Part shown: positions 49,778 through 59,675 of the stretch, piece by piece | Layout of the letters: each line of letters begins with the position of its first letter | Numbering within the stretch: the first letter of the stretch is position 1 | NCBI RefSeq assembly: GCF_004300825.1 | Contig: NZ_CP036250.1 | Span: 2,474,001 to 2,538,000, forward strand | Reading direction: 5' to 3' | Source: Egicoccus halophilus | GTDB taxonomy: Bacteria; Actinomycetota; Nitriliruptoria; Nitriliruptorales; Nitriliruptoraceae | DNA: 64,000 bases | The notes under the pieces: model-generated | Database searches by the model: none | What the model saw: only the letters and a program-made list of their open reading frames with translations | Told to the model about the DNA's origin: nothing | Translations under genes and position numbers: made by a program

Positions 49778-50364
49778 CCGTCGCGCAGGTGACCCTCGGC
49801 GTCTTCGATCTCGCCGGGCTCGTCGCCGCGCTCGTGACCGCACTCGCGCTCGCCGGGGCGGTCGGGGCGGCCTCGTCGTGGTGGCGGCGCCGCCGGGACG
49901 GTGCTCCGCGGCGGGTCCGTCGACTCGCGGCGCTCGACGGCGGCCTGGTCGGGAGCGTGGCGCTGTTGGTACTCGCCACGTTCTCGCCGCTCGCCGCCCT
50001 GGGAGCCCCGGCGCCGGCGTGGGGGCCGATGGTCAATCTCGTCCCCGGACGGGAGCTGGTGGCGGGTGGGCTCGACGTGGCGGTCGTCAACGTCCTGTTG
50101 CTGGTGCCGCTGGCCGTGGTCGCGGCGTTGCGCTGGCCGTGGCTCCCGGTGCCTGTCCTGGCGCTGGCCGCGCTGGGCGTGTCGTTGGCCGTGGAGCTGG
50201 GTCAGCTGGCCCATCCCCTGCGGCTGACCAACGTCGATGACGTCCTGCTCAACACCTTCGGGGCGACGGTGGCCGCCGGGCTCGTGCGCCGGCGACCGGA
50301 CACCCGAAACCCGCCCTACGGTGCCGCGCACGAACGGGCAGACCGCGACGGGACGGACGACTGA
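49774..50364 (+). CDS. VanZ-like family membrane protein
   Basis: A 196-residue membrane protein with four or five hydrophobic helices (about 8-32, 55-75, 97-112, 115-137 and 150-165) and the VanZ-type ending LELGQL-like VELGQLAHPLRL, then NVDDVLLNTFGATV. The function of this family is poorly known; VanZ itself gives low-level teicoplanin resistance. GTG overlapping the lipA stop (GTGA) places it in the lipoate operon by position only. Its last base overlaps the next ATG. Confidence 0.8.
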   Translation: MTVAQVTLGVFDLAGLVAALVTALALAGAVGAASSWWRRRRDGAPRRVRRLAALDGGLVGSVALLVLATFSPLAALGAPAPAWGPMVNLVPGRELVAGGLDVAVVNVLLLVPLAVVAALRWPWLPVPVLALAALGVSLAVELGQLAHPLRLTNVDDVLLNTFGATVAAGLVRRRPDTRNPPYGAAHERADRDGTDD

Positions 50365-51131
50365 TGCGCATGCTGGTGACCGGCTCCACCCAGGGCATCG
50401 GGCTCGAGACGGCTCGGCAGCTGACGGCCGTCGGCCACGACGTCGTGCTGCACGCCCGCAACGCCAGCCGGGCCGACGACGTCCGCGGGCACCTGCCCGA
50501 CGCGCCGGTCGTCGTCGGCGACCTCGCCTCGCTGCGGCAGGTCCGCGACCTCGCCGACGCGGCGCGCGAGCACGGCCCCTACGACGTCGTCGTGCACAAC
50601 GCCGGTCTCGGTGGCGGCCGCGACCAACGGGTGGTCACCGAGGACGGCTTCGAGGAGCTGTTCCAGGTCAACACGCTGGCGCCCTACCTGCTGACCGCGC
50701 TGCTGCCGGCGCCGAGCCGGCTCGTCCACCTGACCTCGGGGCTGGAGGCGCAGGGCACCTGGCGCCCCGACGACCTGCAGTTCGAACGGCGCCCGTGGGA
50801 CGGCATGCAGGCCTACTGCGACACGAAGCTGCACGACGTCCTGCTGGCGTTCGCGGTCGCGCGGCGCTGGCCGGACACGCTGAGCAACGCGGTCGACCCG
50901 GGCTGGATCAAGACCCGCATGGGTGGTGCCGGGGCCACCGACGAACTGCCCGACGGGGCCGAGACCCAGGTGTGGCTGGCGGCCAGCCAGGACGATGCGG
51001 CGTTGCAGAGCGGTCGCTACCTCAAGCGCCGCGAGGTCCTGGAGCCGAACCCCGTCGCGCGGGACGTGACGGCCCAGGAGCAGCTGCTGGAGATCTGCGG
51101 CGAGCTGACCGGTGTCGCCTTCCCCGGCTGA
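50364..51131 (+). CDS. Short-chain dehydrogenase/reductase
   Basis: A 255-residue SDR. TGSTQGIG (6-13) binds the cofactor, NAG lies in VVHNAGLGG, S is in LTSGLEAQG and the catalytic pair is YxxxK in AYCDTKLHD. The pattern and the DPGWIKTRMGG block resemble retinol dehydrogenase-like SDRs. Substrate unknown. The stop and start share a base with the VanZ-like gene (TGATG), so it ends the operon lpd-E2-lipB-lipA-VanZ-SDR. Confidence 0.88.
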   Translation: MRMLVTGSTQGIGLETARQLTAVGHDVVLHARNASRADDVRGHLPDAPVVVGDLASLRQVRDLADAAREHGPYDVVVHNAGLGGGRDQRVVTEDGFEELFQVNTLAPYLLTALLPAPSRLVHLTSGLEAQGTWRPDDLQFERRPWDGMQAYCDTKLHDVLLAFAVARRWPDTLSNAVDPGWIKTRMGGAGATDELPDGAETQVWLAASQDDAALQSGRYLKRREVLEPNPVARDVTAQEQLLEICGELTGVAFPG

Positions 51132-51180
51132 CGTCGTCTCGCCCACCGCCGTACCCCGCGCCGCCGACGCGTCCCCGACG

Positions 51181-51804
51181 TCACAGCCAGCCGCGTTCCC
51201 GGGCCCGGCCGGCGGCCTCGACGCGGTTGCGCGCCTGGAGCTTGGCGATCGCGCTCGAGAGGTAGTTGCGCACCGTGCCGTCGGCGAGGTGCAGCGTCGC
51301 GGCGATCTCGCTGTTGGGACGCCCGTCGCCGGCCAGCCGCAGCACGTCGCGCTCCCGGTCGGTCAGCGGATCCACCGCGTCCCAGGCCGCGACGGCGAGC
51401 TGTGGGTCCACGACCCGCTCCCCCGCGGCGACCTTGCGCAGCGCCGCGACCAGGTCACCGATCGGCGCGTCCTTGAGCACGTAGCCGAGCACCCCTGCCT
51501 CCATGGCGCGGCGCAGGTAGCCCGAGCGGGCAAAGGTCGTGACGATCAGTACGCGGGTCGGACTGCCGCGGCGGTGCAGTTCCGCCGCGACGTCGAGGCC
51601 GCTGCGCCGTGGCATCTCGATGTCGGTGAGCAACACGTCGGGGCCATGCGCGTCCACGGCGGCCAGCGCGGCGTCCCCGTCCTCGACGCTGGCGACCACC
51701 TCGACGTCGGGCTCGAGCTCGAGCAGGGAGGCGAAGGCACCGCGGACCATGCCCTGGTCCTCGGCGAGCACGACCCGGAGGCGGACGGACATCGGTCCGC
51801 TCAT
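51181..51804 (-). CDS. NarL/FixJ family response regulator
   Basis: A 207-residue DNA-binding response regulator. Receiver domain: acidic pocket E15/D16, phosphoacceptor D61 (LLTDIEMP), lysine in YVLKDAP. The C-terminal LuxR helix-turn-helix (about 145-200) reads LTDRERDVLRLAGDGRPNSE, then TVRNYLSSAIAKL. The DesR-like form fits its DesK-like kinase partner. ATG overlaps the kinase stop (ATGA). Last gene of the ABC exporter operon, which it probably controls. Confidence 0.93.
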   Translation of the reverse strand: MSGPMSVRLRVVLAEDQGMVRGAFASLLELEPDVEVVASVEDGDAALAAVDAHGPDVLLTDIEMPRRSGLDVAAELHRRGSPTRVLIVTTFARSGYLRRAMEAGVLGYVLKDAPIGDLVAALRKVAAGERVVDPQLAVAAWDAVDPLTDRERDVLRLAGDGRPNSEIAATLHLADGTVRNYLSSAIAKLQARNRVEAAGRARERGWL

Positions 51805-52901
51805 CCAGCGACGTCCTGGGGCACCGTGACGACCAGCCGCGTGCCGGCCGAGGTGACCCGCTGGACCTGCCCGCCGAGCGCGGTCATGCGCTCCTGCATG
51901 CCGCGCAGCCCGTTGCCGGCCTGGGCGCTCGCCCCGATCCCGTCGTCGACGACCTCCAGGCGGACCTCGTCGCCCTGCTCGGACAGGCGGATCGTGCAGT
52001 GCCGGGCCTGGGCATGACGCACCACGTTGGTCACCGCCTCCCGCAGCGCCAGCCCCAACGCCTGTTCGACCGACGGCGCGAGCACGACGTCGCGGTCGAG
52101 CACGACGTGCAGGTCGACGCCGACCCGCTCGAGCGCCTGACGGGCGACCTCGACCTCGTCGTCGAGTGCCACCTGCCGCCAGCCCGCCAGGGTCTCACGG
52201 ATCTCGGTCAGCGCCGCGCGTGCGACCTGTTCGATCTCGACGGCCTCGGCGGCAGCCCGGGTGGGATCGGTCGGGGCGAGCCGCTGCACGAGCTGCGCGC
52301 GCACGACGATGCTGGTCAGCGAGTGGCCGGTCAGGTCGTGCAGGTCGCGGGCGATGCGTTCGCGTTCGGTGGCGGTGGCGAGGTGGGCGATGCGGGCGTT
52401 GTCGACCCGGAGCCGCGCGGCCTCGACGTCGCGTTCACGGTCCTCGATGCAGGCCATGCCCACGACCCAGAGAAACACCACCGTGGGCAGGAACGTGATC
52501 AGGCGGAACACCATGTCGACCGGGTGGACCAGTGCCAGCACGACCGCGAGCACGCTCAGCGCGGTCATCCACCGGATCGCCGGCTGTCGCGGCCGGGTCA
52601 TCGACGCGGCGGCCGCGGCGTAGATCAGGAACACCGAGGCACCGACGTTGACCGTCAGCAACGCGATGCCGAGCCCGGTCGCGATCCAGGGCAGCCACTC
52701 GCGGACCGCACCCCCGCGTTCCTCGGCGACCACGAACAGCACGGCGAACCCGAGGGCGGCACCGCCCGCCAGGGCCCAGTGCCACCAGCGCGCCGACGGG
52801 TCGAAGGCCGGCTGCCACACCAGCATCAGCAGGTACGCGAGGTACCAGTAGCCCGAGATGCGGCGAGGAGCACGGGCGACGGAGGCGCTGGAGGTGGTCA
52901 T
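51801..52901 (-). CDS. Sensor histidine kinase, DesK/HisKA_3 type
   Basis: A 366-residue membrane kinase with five or six membrane helices in the first 150 residues and little extracellular sequence, so it senses within the membrane. The HisKA_3 motif ERIARDLHDLTGHSLTS holds H188, and the ATPase domain has NVVRHAQARHC and VVDDGIGAS. It pairs with the downstream regulator and sits next to an ABC-2 exporter, a layout of LiaRS/DesKR-type cell-envelope stress or antibiotic-sensing modules. ATG 52901 overlaps the permease stop (ATGA). Confidence 0.92.
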   Translation of the reverse strand: MTTSSASVARAPRRISGYWYLAYLLMLVWQPAFDPSARWWHWALAGGAALGFAVLFVVAEERGGAVREWLPWIATGLGIALLTVNVGASVFLIYAAAAASMTRPRQPAIRWMTALSVLAVVLALVHPVDMVFRLITFLPTVVFLWVVGMACIEDRERDVEAARLRVDNARIAHLATATERERIARDLHDLTGHSLTSIVVRAQLVQRLAPTDPTRAAAEAVEIEQVARAALTEIRETLAGWRQVALDDEVEVARQALERVGVDLHVVLDRDVVLAPSVEQALGLALREAVTNVVRHAQARHCTIRLSEQGDEVRLEVVDDGIGASAQAGNGLRGMQERMTALGGQVQRVTSAGTRLVVTVPQDVAG

Positions 52902-53688
52902 GGCTTCGCAGAACGATACGCGAGCCCGGCGACGACCGCCGCCACCACGGCGAAGGCGGCGAGCGGCCACACGTGCCCGGCGATCGTCCCGACACCGATC
53001 TGGGCCAGGCCGAGCTGCGCGAGATGGTAGGTCGGCAACAGCGGTGCCAGACGCTCGCCGACGAGGTCGGGCAGGTTCTCGAGCGGCATCCACAGTCCCG
53101 AGGCGATCGACGCCGGGAGATAGAGCGCGTTGAGGACGGCCGTGGTCGCGTTGGGGGTGGCGAGGAACCCGACGGCGAGGGCGACCAGCGCGAACGGCAG
53201 CGCACCGACCACCAGCACGCTGGCCAGACGCAGCCACGTCGCCGCCTCGACGTCCAGCGTGCCCATCGCCGCGGCGATGCCCGTCATCGCCAACAGGACC
53301 CCGACCGAGTAGGGCACCGTGGCGAGCACCTTGGCGACCAGTGTCACCGGCAACGGGGTGGCGGTGACCCGCTTGGCACGCAACCAGCCTCGCTCCCGGT
53401 CGTCGGCGACCCCGATCCCGGGGTTGAGCAGGGTGACGCCGAGCACCCCGAACGTGCCGAACGTGGCCAGCATCCGGGTGCCGACGACGATGCCGCCGCC
53501 GTCCTCGGCGCCGTACAGCCCGGCGAACAGGGCGAAGAAGCCGACGGGCATCGCGACGGCGAAGAACAACCCGGTCGGTTCCCGCAGGATGCTCAGGAGT
53601 TCGTCGCGCAGCTCCACCCGCAGCAGGCGGGCCGTTCGCCGGGTCGCGTCGTCGAGGTCGCGGGTCGCGGTGGGCGCGGTCAGGGCGG

Positions 53689-53692
<4 letters not shown>
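52898..53692 (-). CDS. ABC-2 type transporter permease
   Basis: A 264-residue membrane protein with six hydrophobic segments from about residue 45 and the ABC-2 hallmark NPGIGVADDRERGWLRAKR between the second and third. It forms the channel for the ATPase encoded just upstream, like DrrB. The substrate is unknown; drugs or lipids are usual. Both ends are coupled (ATGA with the ATPase gene and ATGA with the kinase). Confidence 0.9.
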
Positions 53693-54669
<977 letters not shown>

Positions 54670-54913
54670 GCGCGTCTCCTGTCCGATCGTCGTTCCTTCA
54701 GCATCCCGGACCGTCGGCGGACGCGGCAGTCGACGTCGTCAGCACCCGACCGTGACAGCTGTCACGACGACCGGTGAGCCCTCGGGTCGGGAGGGTCGCC
54801 CGGCGTGCCCCACGGGTCCTTGTCCCCTGCCCGGAGCGCGTCACCGGGGAGACAGTGGAAGTGCGCCGGGATCGGCGGCGCCGCCGCCGGTACGGGTCCG
54901 GCGCAGGGCTGCC

Positions 54914-55333
54914 GAGGTCGAGACGCCGCGAGCGGCCCTGCTCGCCGGTGAGCTCGCTCCGCTGGCCGACTTCCTCTCCTTCGGTACCAACGACCTGACG
55001 CAGCTGACGTTCGGGTTCTCGCGCGACGACGTCGAGGCCCGACTGATGCCGCACTACCTCGCACACGACCTGCTGCCGGCCGACCCCTTCGCGACCCTCG
55101 ACGCGCCGGGCGTCGGCGAGCTGGCACGGCTGACGACCCGCGACGCCAAGGCCGCCTCCCCGGCGACCGAGGTCAGCGTGTGCGGCGAGCACGGGGGGGA
55201 CCCGGCCTCCATCGCCTGGTTCGACCGCTACGGGCTCGACGACGTGTCGTGCTCGCCGTCGCGGATCCTGGTCGCCCGGCTGGCCGCCGCCCAGGCCGCG
55301 CTCGGCGCACAGGACCCGGACCGGGACCGGTGA
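54914..55333 (+). pseudogene. C-terminal remnant of pyruvate phosphate dikinase (or PEP-utilising enzyme)
   Basis: About 140 codons match the end of PpdK: EVETPRAALLAGELA, FLSFGTNDLTQLTFGFSRDD, then VSVCGEHGGDPASI with the catalytic Cys and SCSPSRILVARLAAAQAAL. The remaining 700 residues of a normal PpdK are missing, and sequence before 54914 is not homologous. The frame has no stop within the remnant, so it may be a recent truncation. An ATG at 54752 gives an open frame of 193 codons with a nonsense-looking N-terminus. Confidence 0.75.
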
Positions 55334-55393
55334 GACAGGCACACCGCCCGGGGCGGCCGGCGCCCAGCGCCCGGCCGCCCCCAGGCCGTCGGC

Positions 55394-56650
55394 TCATCGG
55401 GCCTCGGGGTCCTCGCCACCCGACGAGCTCGCGGCGAGCTCGGCACCCATCGCCGGGCGGTCCCGCTCGTCGGTGGGCAGCAGGTCCGCCAACTCGTTGG
55501 GGGCGCCGGTGTCGCCCTGCTTGGAGGCGCGGACGGCCCGCTGCAACCGGGTCTCGGGTGGGACCGGCGAACGGAACGTCGCCGCCTGCTCGTCGCCGAG
55601 GGCGAGCGGCTGCTCCGTGCGCAGCCACACGGTCCGCTGCGGGAACGGGATCTCCATGTCGGCGACGTCGAAGGCGTTCTTGATCCGGCGCCGCAGTTCG
55701 CGACCGATCGCCCACTGCTCGCCGGGCCGGGTCTTGATCACCAGCCGCAGGTCCACGCTGTCGTTCCCCAGCGTCTGCACCCCCCACATCTCGGGTTCGT
55801 CGAGGAACAGCGCCTCGTAGTCGGGTTCGTGTGCCATCTCGCTGGCGACCCGACGGATCAGGTCGGCGGCCACGTCGACGTCGGCGCCGTAGGCGACGCT
55901 GACGTCGAGCAGTGCGCGTGCCCACTCCTGGCTCATGTTGCCCACCCGGCGGATCTCGCCGTTGGGGACGTGCCACAGGGTGCCCTCGACGTCACGGATG
56001 CGGGTGGTGCGCAGGGTGACACCCTCGACCACGCCGGTGGCCTCACCGACGTTGACCACGTCTCCCACGCCGTACTGGTCCTCGATGAGCATGAACACGC
56101 CCGAGAGGAAGTCCGAGACCAGGTCCTGGGCACCGAAGCCGACCGCGATGCCCACGATGCCCGCACCGGCGATCAGGGGCCCGAGGCTGATGCCGAACGT
56201 GCCGAGCACCATCGACAGCGCCACGGCCCAGATCACCACGCCGAGCACGCTGCTGGCCAACGCCCCGAGCGCGTCGGCCCGCTGGGCACGCCGCTCAGAG
56301 TACGACGCGCGCCCCTCCCCCGTCGCCGCCCGCTGTCGGCGGCGTCGGGGGCCGTCGTCGGGCTTCTTGACCTGCACGACGGCCCGACGCAGCGCCCGCC
56401 TCGACAGCCACAGCACCGACCAGGCGATGAGCACGATGAGCGCGACCTGGAACGCCGGCTCGACTGCGTTCTCGATCAGACCGATCGACCAGTCGGGCAG
56501 GTCGGTGTTCTGTTGCAGCCACTCCGCGAACGGCCGGTCGATGATCTCCGGATCGAACAGCGGCTCGTGGGGTACGGGCTCCTCGCCGGTGCCCTCGCCC
56601 GCGTCGTTCGGGGCGTCGAGCGCCAGCAGGAGCAGCGGTGACCGGGGCAT
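55394..56650 (-). CDS. Small-conductance mechanosensitive channel family protein (MscS)
   Basis: A 418-residue membrane channel. A putative signal or first helix (PLLLLALDAP) precedes two or three membrane helices (about 60-85, 135-160 and the pore helix LIAGAGIVGIAVGFGAQDLV near 155-178). The beta-domain VGDVVNVGEATGVVEGVTLR and a C-terminal alpha/beta domain of about 90 residues follow. A basic insert (about 92-118, RRRRQR) lies in the loop. It releases solutes on hypo-osmotic shock. ATG 56650 after GGAG. Confidence 0.92.
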   Translation of the reverse strand: MPRSPLLLLALDAPNDAGEGTGEEPVPHEPLFDPEIIDRPFAEWLQQNTDLPDWSIGLIENAVEPAFQVALIVLIAWSVLWLSRRALRRAVVQVKKPDDGPRRRRQRAATGEGRASYSERRAQRADALGALASSVLGVVIWAVALSMVLGTFGISLGPLIAGAGIVGIAVGFGAQDLVSDFLSGVFMLIEDQYGVGDVVNVGEATGVVEGVTLRTTRIRDVEGTLWHVPNGEIRRVGNMSQEWARALLDVSVAYGADVDVAADLIRRVASEMAHEPDYEALFLDEPEMWGVQTLGNDSVDLRLVIKTRPGEQWAIGRELRRRIKNAFDVADMEIPFPQRTVWLRTEQPLALGDEQAATFRSPVPPETRLQRAVRASKQGDTGAPNELADLLPTDERDRPAMGAELAASSSGGEDPEAR

Positions 56651-56780
56651 GGGACGCTCCGACGTCGGGCGGCGATGGCCCGCCGAGGCTACTGCGGCTC
56701 CCGACGCCGTCGCGGTGTGGCGTTCGGCAGCCATCCACGCGTTCGGGACGAGTGGTCGGGAGGCGGAGCACGCCGTCGGC

Positions 56781-56818
56781 GTAACAGACGCGTAACGTCG
56801 GGGACACGGCGGTGACGC
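56781..56818 (+). promoter_or_regulatory. GlnR-like operator upstream of glnA
   Basis: Four 5-bp half-sites spaced 11 bp apart: GTAAC (56781-56785), GTAAC (56792-56796), GACAC (56803-56807) and GACGC (56814-56818), each separated by 6 nt. This is the geometry of actinobacterial GlnR boxes (gTnAC-n6-GaAAC repeats). It ends 10 nt before a TAGCGT -10 box. The last two half-sites are weak. The rest of the 395-nt gap 56651-57045 holds the promoter and an approximately 200-nt leader. Confidence 0.6.
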
Positions 56819-56828
56819 AGCGGCTTCC

Positions 56829-56834
56829 TAGCGT
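56829..56834 (+). promoter_or_regulatory. Probable -10 box of glnA
   Basis: TAGCGT, 10 nt after the GlnR-like sites, predicts a start near 56841 and a leader of about 205 nt before glnA. No riboswitch-like structure was recognised in the leader. Confidence 0.45.
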
Positions 56835-57045
56835 CCGCTCCGGCAGGTCGCGGGCACGACTGCGAGGTCGTACCGCGGCGGGCGGGGCGCCTCCGCCGAG
56901 CCCAACCGCGGCCGATTCGCGTCGCGGACCGGCCGTGTCGGTCTGGGGGCGCCCCGCCTCCTGCCGCACGATCCGATCGCGAAGGGGACCCACCGCGCGA
57001 GTTCGCCGCCCCCGTCGTGAACCAACCGCAGCAAGGAGCGAGAAG

Positions 57046-58479
57046 TTGGGTAGCTCACCGCAGAACGCGCAGGACGTGCTGGACCTCCTCGAGAGCGAGG
57101 GGTTCGAGTTCGTCGATCTGCGTTTCATCGACCTGCCGGGCGTGACGCAGCACACCACGTTCCCCGTCACGAACATCGATGCGGACACGTTCGAGAACGG
57201 CATCTACTTCGACGGGTCGTCGGTCCGGGGGTTCCAGGGCATCCAGGAGTCGGACATGCTCCTGCTCCCCGACCCCGCCACGGCCTTCGAGGACCGGTTC
57301 CGGACCCGCAAGACCCTGGTGATGTACTGCCACATCCACGACCCGATCACCGGCGAGGCCTACTCGCGCGACCCGCGCAACGTCGCCCGCAAGGCCGAGG
57401 CGTTCCTCGCCTCGACCGGCATCGCCGACACCTCGTTCATGGGTCCCGAGGCCGAGTTCTTCATCTTCGACTCGGTCCGGTTCGACTCGCAGGGCCACAC
57501 GTCGTTCTACGAGGTGGACTCGATCGAGGGATCGTGGAACACCGGTCGCGAGGAGGCGGGCGGCAACAAGGGCTACAAGCCGCGCACCAAGGGGGGCTAC
57601 TTCCCGGTCCCGCCGATGGACCACTTCACCGACCTGCGCTCCGAGATGGTGCACAACCTCGAGGCCTTCGGGATCCAGACCCAACTGCACCACCACGAGG
57701 TCGGCTCGGGCGGTCAGGGCGAGATCGGGATCGAGTTCGACACGTTGGCGAAGATCGCCGACAAGTTGATGACCTTCAAGTACGTGGTGAAGAACACCGC
57801 GCACGCCGCCGGCAGGTCGGTCACCTTCATGCCCAAGCCGATCTTCGGTGACAACGGCTCGGGCATGCACACCCACCAGTCGCTGTGGAAGGACGGCGAG
57901 CCGCTGTTCTTCGACGAGGCCGGTTACGGGCAGCTCTCCGACACGGCCCGCTGGTACATCGGCGGCCTGCTCGCCCACGCCCACTCGGTGCTCGCGTTCA
58001 CCAACCCGACCACCAACTCCTACCGACGCCTGGTGCCCGGCTACGAGGCACCGGTCAACCTGGTGTACTCGGCCCGCAACCGCTCCGCGGCGGTGCGCAT
58101 CCCCGTCTCGGGTGACAGCCCGAAGGCCAAGCGCATCGAGTTCCGCGTCCCGGACCCGTCGTGCAACCCCTACCTGGCGTTCTCGGCCATGCTCATGGCC
58201 GGCCTCGACGGGGTCCGCAACAAGATCGAGCCGGCCGACCCGGTCGACAAGGACATCTACGACCTGCCGCCCGAGGAGCTGCGCAACCTGCCCTCGGTCC
58301 CGCGCTCGCTCGAGGAGGCGTTGGCCGGTCTGGAGTCCGACCACGAGTTCCTGCTCGAGGGCGGCGTCTTCACCGAGGACCTCATCGAGACGTGGATCGA
58401 GTACAAGCTCGACAGCGAGGTGGCCGCGGTCGCCCTGCGTCCCCACCCCCACGAGTTCGAGCTCTACTACGACATCTGA
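57046..58479 (+). CDS. glnA: Glutamine synthetase, type I
   Basis: Dodecameric enzyme that makes glutamine from glutamate, ammonia and ATP in the cytoplasm. 477 residues. It has the FDGSSVRGF loop, [29 protein letters not shown] and the adenylylation tyrosine Y405 in [10 protein letters not shown], so it is a GSI-beta type under GlnE control. The TTG start at 57046 with AAGGAG 7 nt upstream is preferred over the longer frame from 56812. GlnR-like boxes upstream suggest nitrogen regulation. A strong terminator follows. Confidence 0.97.
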   Translation: MGSSPQNAQDVLDLLESEGFEFVDLRFIDLPGVTQHTTFPVTNIDADTFENGIYFDGSSVRGFQGIQESDMLLLPDPATAFEDRFRTRKTLVMYCHIHDPITGEAYSRDPRNVARKAEAFLASTGIADTSFMGPEAEFFIFDSVRFDSQGHTSFYEVDSIEGSWNTGREEAGGNKGYKPRTKGGYFPVPPMDHFTDLRSEMVHNLEAFGIQTQLHHHEVGSGGQGEIGIEFDTLAKIADKLMTFKYVVKNTAHAAGRSVTFMPKPIFGDNGSGMHTHQSLWKDGEPLFFDEAGYGQLSDTARWYIGGLLAHAHSVLAFTNPTTNSYRRLVPGYEAPVNLVYSARNRSAAVRIPVSGDSPKAKRIEFRVPDPSCNPYLAFSAMLMAGLDGVRNKIEPADPVDKDIYDLPPEELRNLPSVPRSLEEALAGLESDHEFLLEGGVFTEDLIETWIEYKLDSEVAAVALRPHPHEFELYYDI

Positions 58480-58492
58480 GCGTCCGGCAACG

Positions 58493-58538
58493 AACGACGG
58501 ACGGGCGGTCGCCGTGTGGCGACCGCCCGTCCGTCGTT
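58493..58538. terminator. Bidirectional terminator after glnA
   Basis: A perfect 21-bp stem (58493-58513 with 58518-58538) and a 4-nt GTGT loop, 14 nt after the glnA stop and 15 nt from the end of the convergent CBM48 gene. On the plus strand it is followed by TTTCC, on the other by a G-rich run. It is one of the strongest hairpins in the window. Confidence 0.92.
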
Positions 58539-58552
58539 TCCGGTGACGTCGA

Positions 58553-58840
58553 TCAGACGGTGAGCAGTCCGTCGGGGGCGTCGACGTAGTGGCCGTCGAC
58601 GTGCTCGGCGTCGGGGTCGTTGTGCCACTCCCCGCCGTCGACCAGGTAGCGGAACTGCAGACGGGTGCCGGCCGGGACCTCCACGACCGCAGAGCGGGTG
58701 CCGTTGCTGCGCTTGCGCATCGGCGTGGCGTACGGGTCCCAGCCGTTGAAGTCCCCGACGACGGAGGTCGGGGGCGTGTCGGCGGGCAACGAGAAGGTGA
58801 TCTTCACCGTTCCGTCGCGCGTCGGGCGAGTCTTGAGCAT
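58553..58840 (-). CDS. Stand-alone CBM48 (isoamylase N-terminal-like) protein
   Basis: A 95-residue protein that is essentially a glycogen-binding domain: TVKITFSLPADTPPTSVVGD, FNGWDPYATPMRKR, then LQFRYLVDGGEWHNDPDAE. CBM48 domains bind alpha-glucans. No catalytic domain is attached, as in other stand-alone actinobacterial versions whose partners are unknown. ATG 58840 has GGAG 9 nt upstream. It is convergent with glnA. Confidence 0.85.
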   Translation of the reverse strand: MLKTRPTRDGTVKITFSLPADTPPTSVVGDFNGWDPYATPMRKRSNGTRSAVVEVPAGTRLQFRYLVDGGEWHNDPDAEHVDGHYVDAPDGLLTV

Positions 58841-59010
58841 GCGTCGAATCTCCGGGAGGACGGCTGCCGCGGCACACGGCGCGTGACCCGAGTTTCCCAC
58901 ACCCCGGCCGTTCGGCCGGTTTTCCGGTGCCCGATTCGCGTGGTGTGCCCGCTCCGCGCTCGCCTGTCCCGCTCGCGCCGGGACGGCCCGCACGTCGACG
59001 GGCGCGCTGC

Positions 59011-59529
59011 TCAGCCGGCGTCGCGGTCGCGCGTCGTCCACCGCAGGGTTCCCGCGCCGATCCCCACCGCCAGGGCCGCCGCCCCGACCCCGACCCCGTT
59101 GACGAGGATGCCCAACGCGGCGTCGAGCGACCAACGGCCCGGCCCGGCCGTCGCCAGGGCGGCGGCGACCACGACGAGGTAGTAGTTCAACTCCCAGCCG
59201 TTGCGCACCGACCAGAAGCCCTTCGTGCCCGCGTTGACGTACGCGGCAACGGTCATCGTCCCGATCACCCCGGCGGCCGCCAGCGGCGTCAGCAACCCGA
59301 CGGCCAGTGCGAGCCCGCCGGCGGCCTCGGTGGTCCCCGCGAGCACCGCCGCGCCCCGTCCGTCACCGAACCCGAGCGAGCGGAACCAACCGGCGGTCCC
59401 GGCCAGACCACCGCCGGAGAACCAGCCGAACAGTTTCTGGAACCCATGGGCGGCGAACACGACGCCGACGAACACGCGCAGCACCAGCAGCCCGGCGTCG
59501 ACCCCCGCGGCGGTGGCGAGCTCGCTCAT
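59011..59529 (-). CDS. DoxX family membrane protein
   Basis: A 172-residue membrane protein with four or five hydrophobic helices and the DoxX pattern: VLRVFVGVVFAAHGFQKLFG, then LAGTTEAAGGLALAVGLLTP. DoxX proteins occur in thiosulfate oxidation and in membrane oxidoreductase (thioredoxin-like) complexes; the role here is not known. The ATG shares a base with the stop of the upstream 48-residue protein (TGATG). Confidence 0.87.
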   Translation of the reverse strand: MSELATAAGVDAGLLVLRVFVGVVFAAHGFQKLFGWFSGGGLAGTAGWFRSLGFGDGRGAAVLAGTTEAAGGLALAVGLLTPLAAAGVIGTMTVAAYVNAGTKGFWSVRNGWELNYYLVVVAAALATAGPGRWSLDAALGILVNGVGVGAAALAVGIGAGTLRWTTRDRDAG

Positions 59530-59675
59530 CAGCGCAGCAGGCCGACGAGCCAGGCGGCGATCAGCAGGGCGACCAGCACCACCGCGACGGTCGCGACCGG
59601 CCCGCCCTGCGCGATCCGGTTCATGAACCCGGAGGCGTGGTCGACGTCGCGGTCCTCGGCGTTCGGATCGGTCAC
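59529..59675 (-). CDS. Small single-pass membrane protein, 48 residues
   Basis: A short frame with a polar start (DPNAEDRDVDHASG) and one hydrophobic segment (VATVAVVLVALLIAAWLVGL). It is coupled at both ends: GTG overlaps the HAD stop (GTGA) and the stop overlaps the DoxX start. It may be a small partner of the DoxX protein. The sequence is too short for family assignment. Confidence 0.65.
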   Translation of the reverse strand: MTDPNAEDRDVDHASGFMNRIAQGGPVATVAVVLVALLIAAWLVGLLR

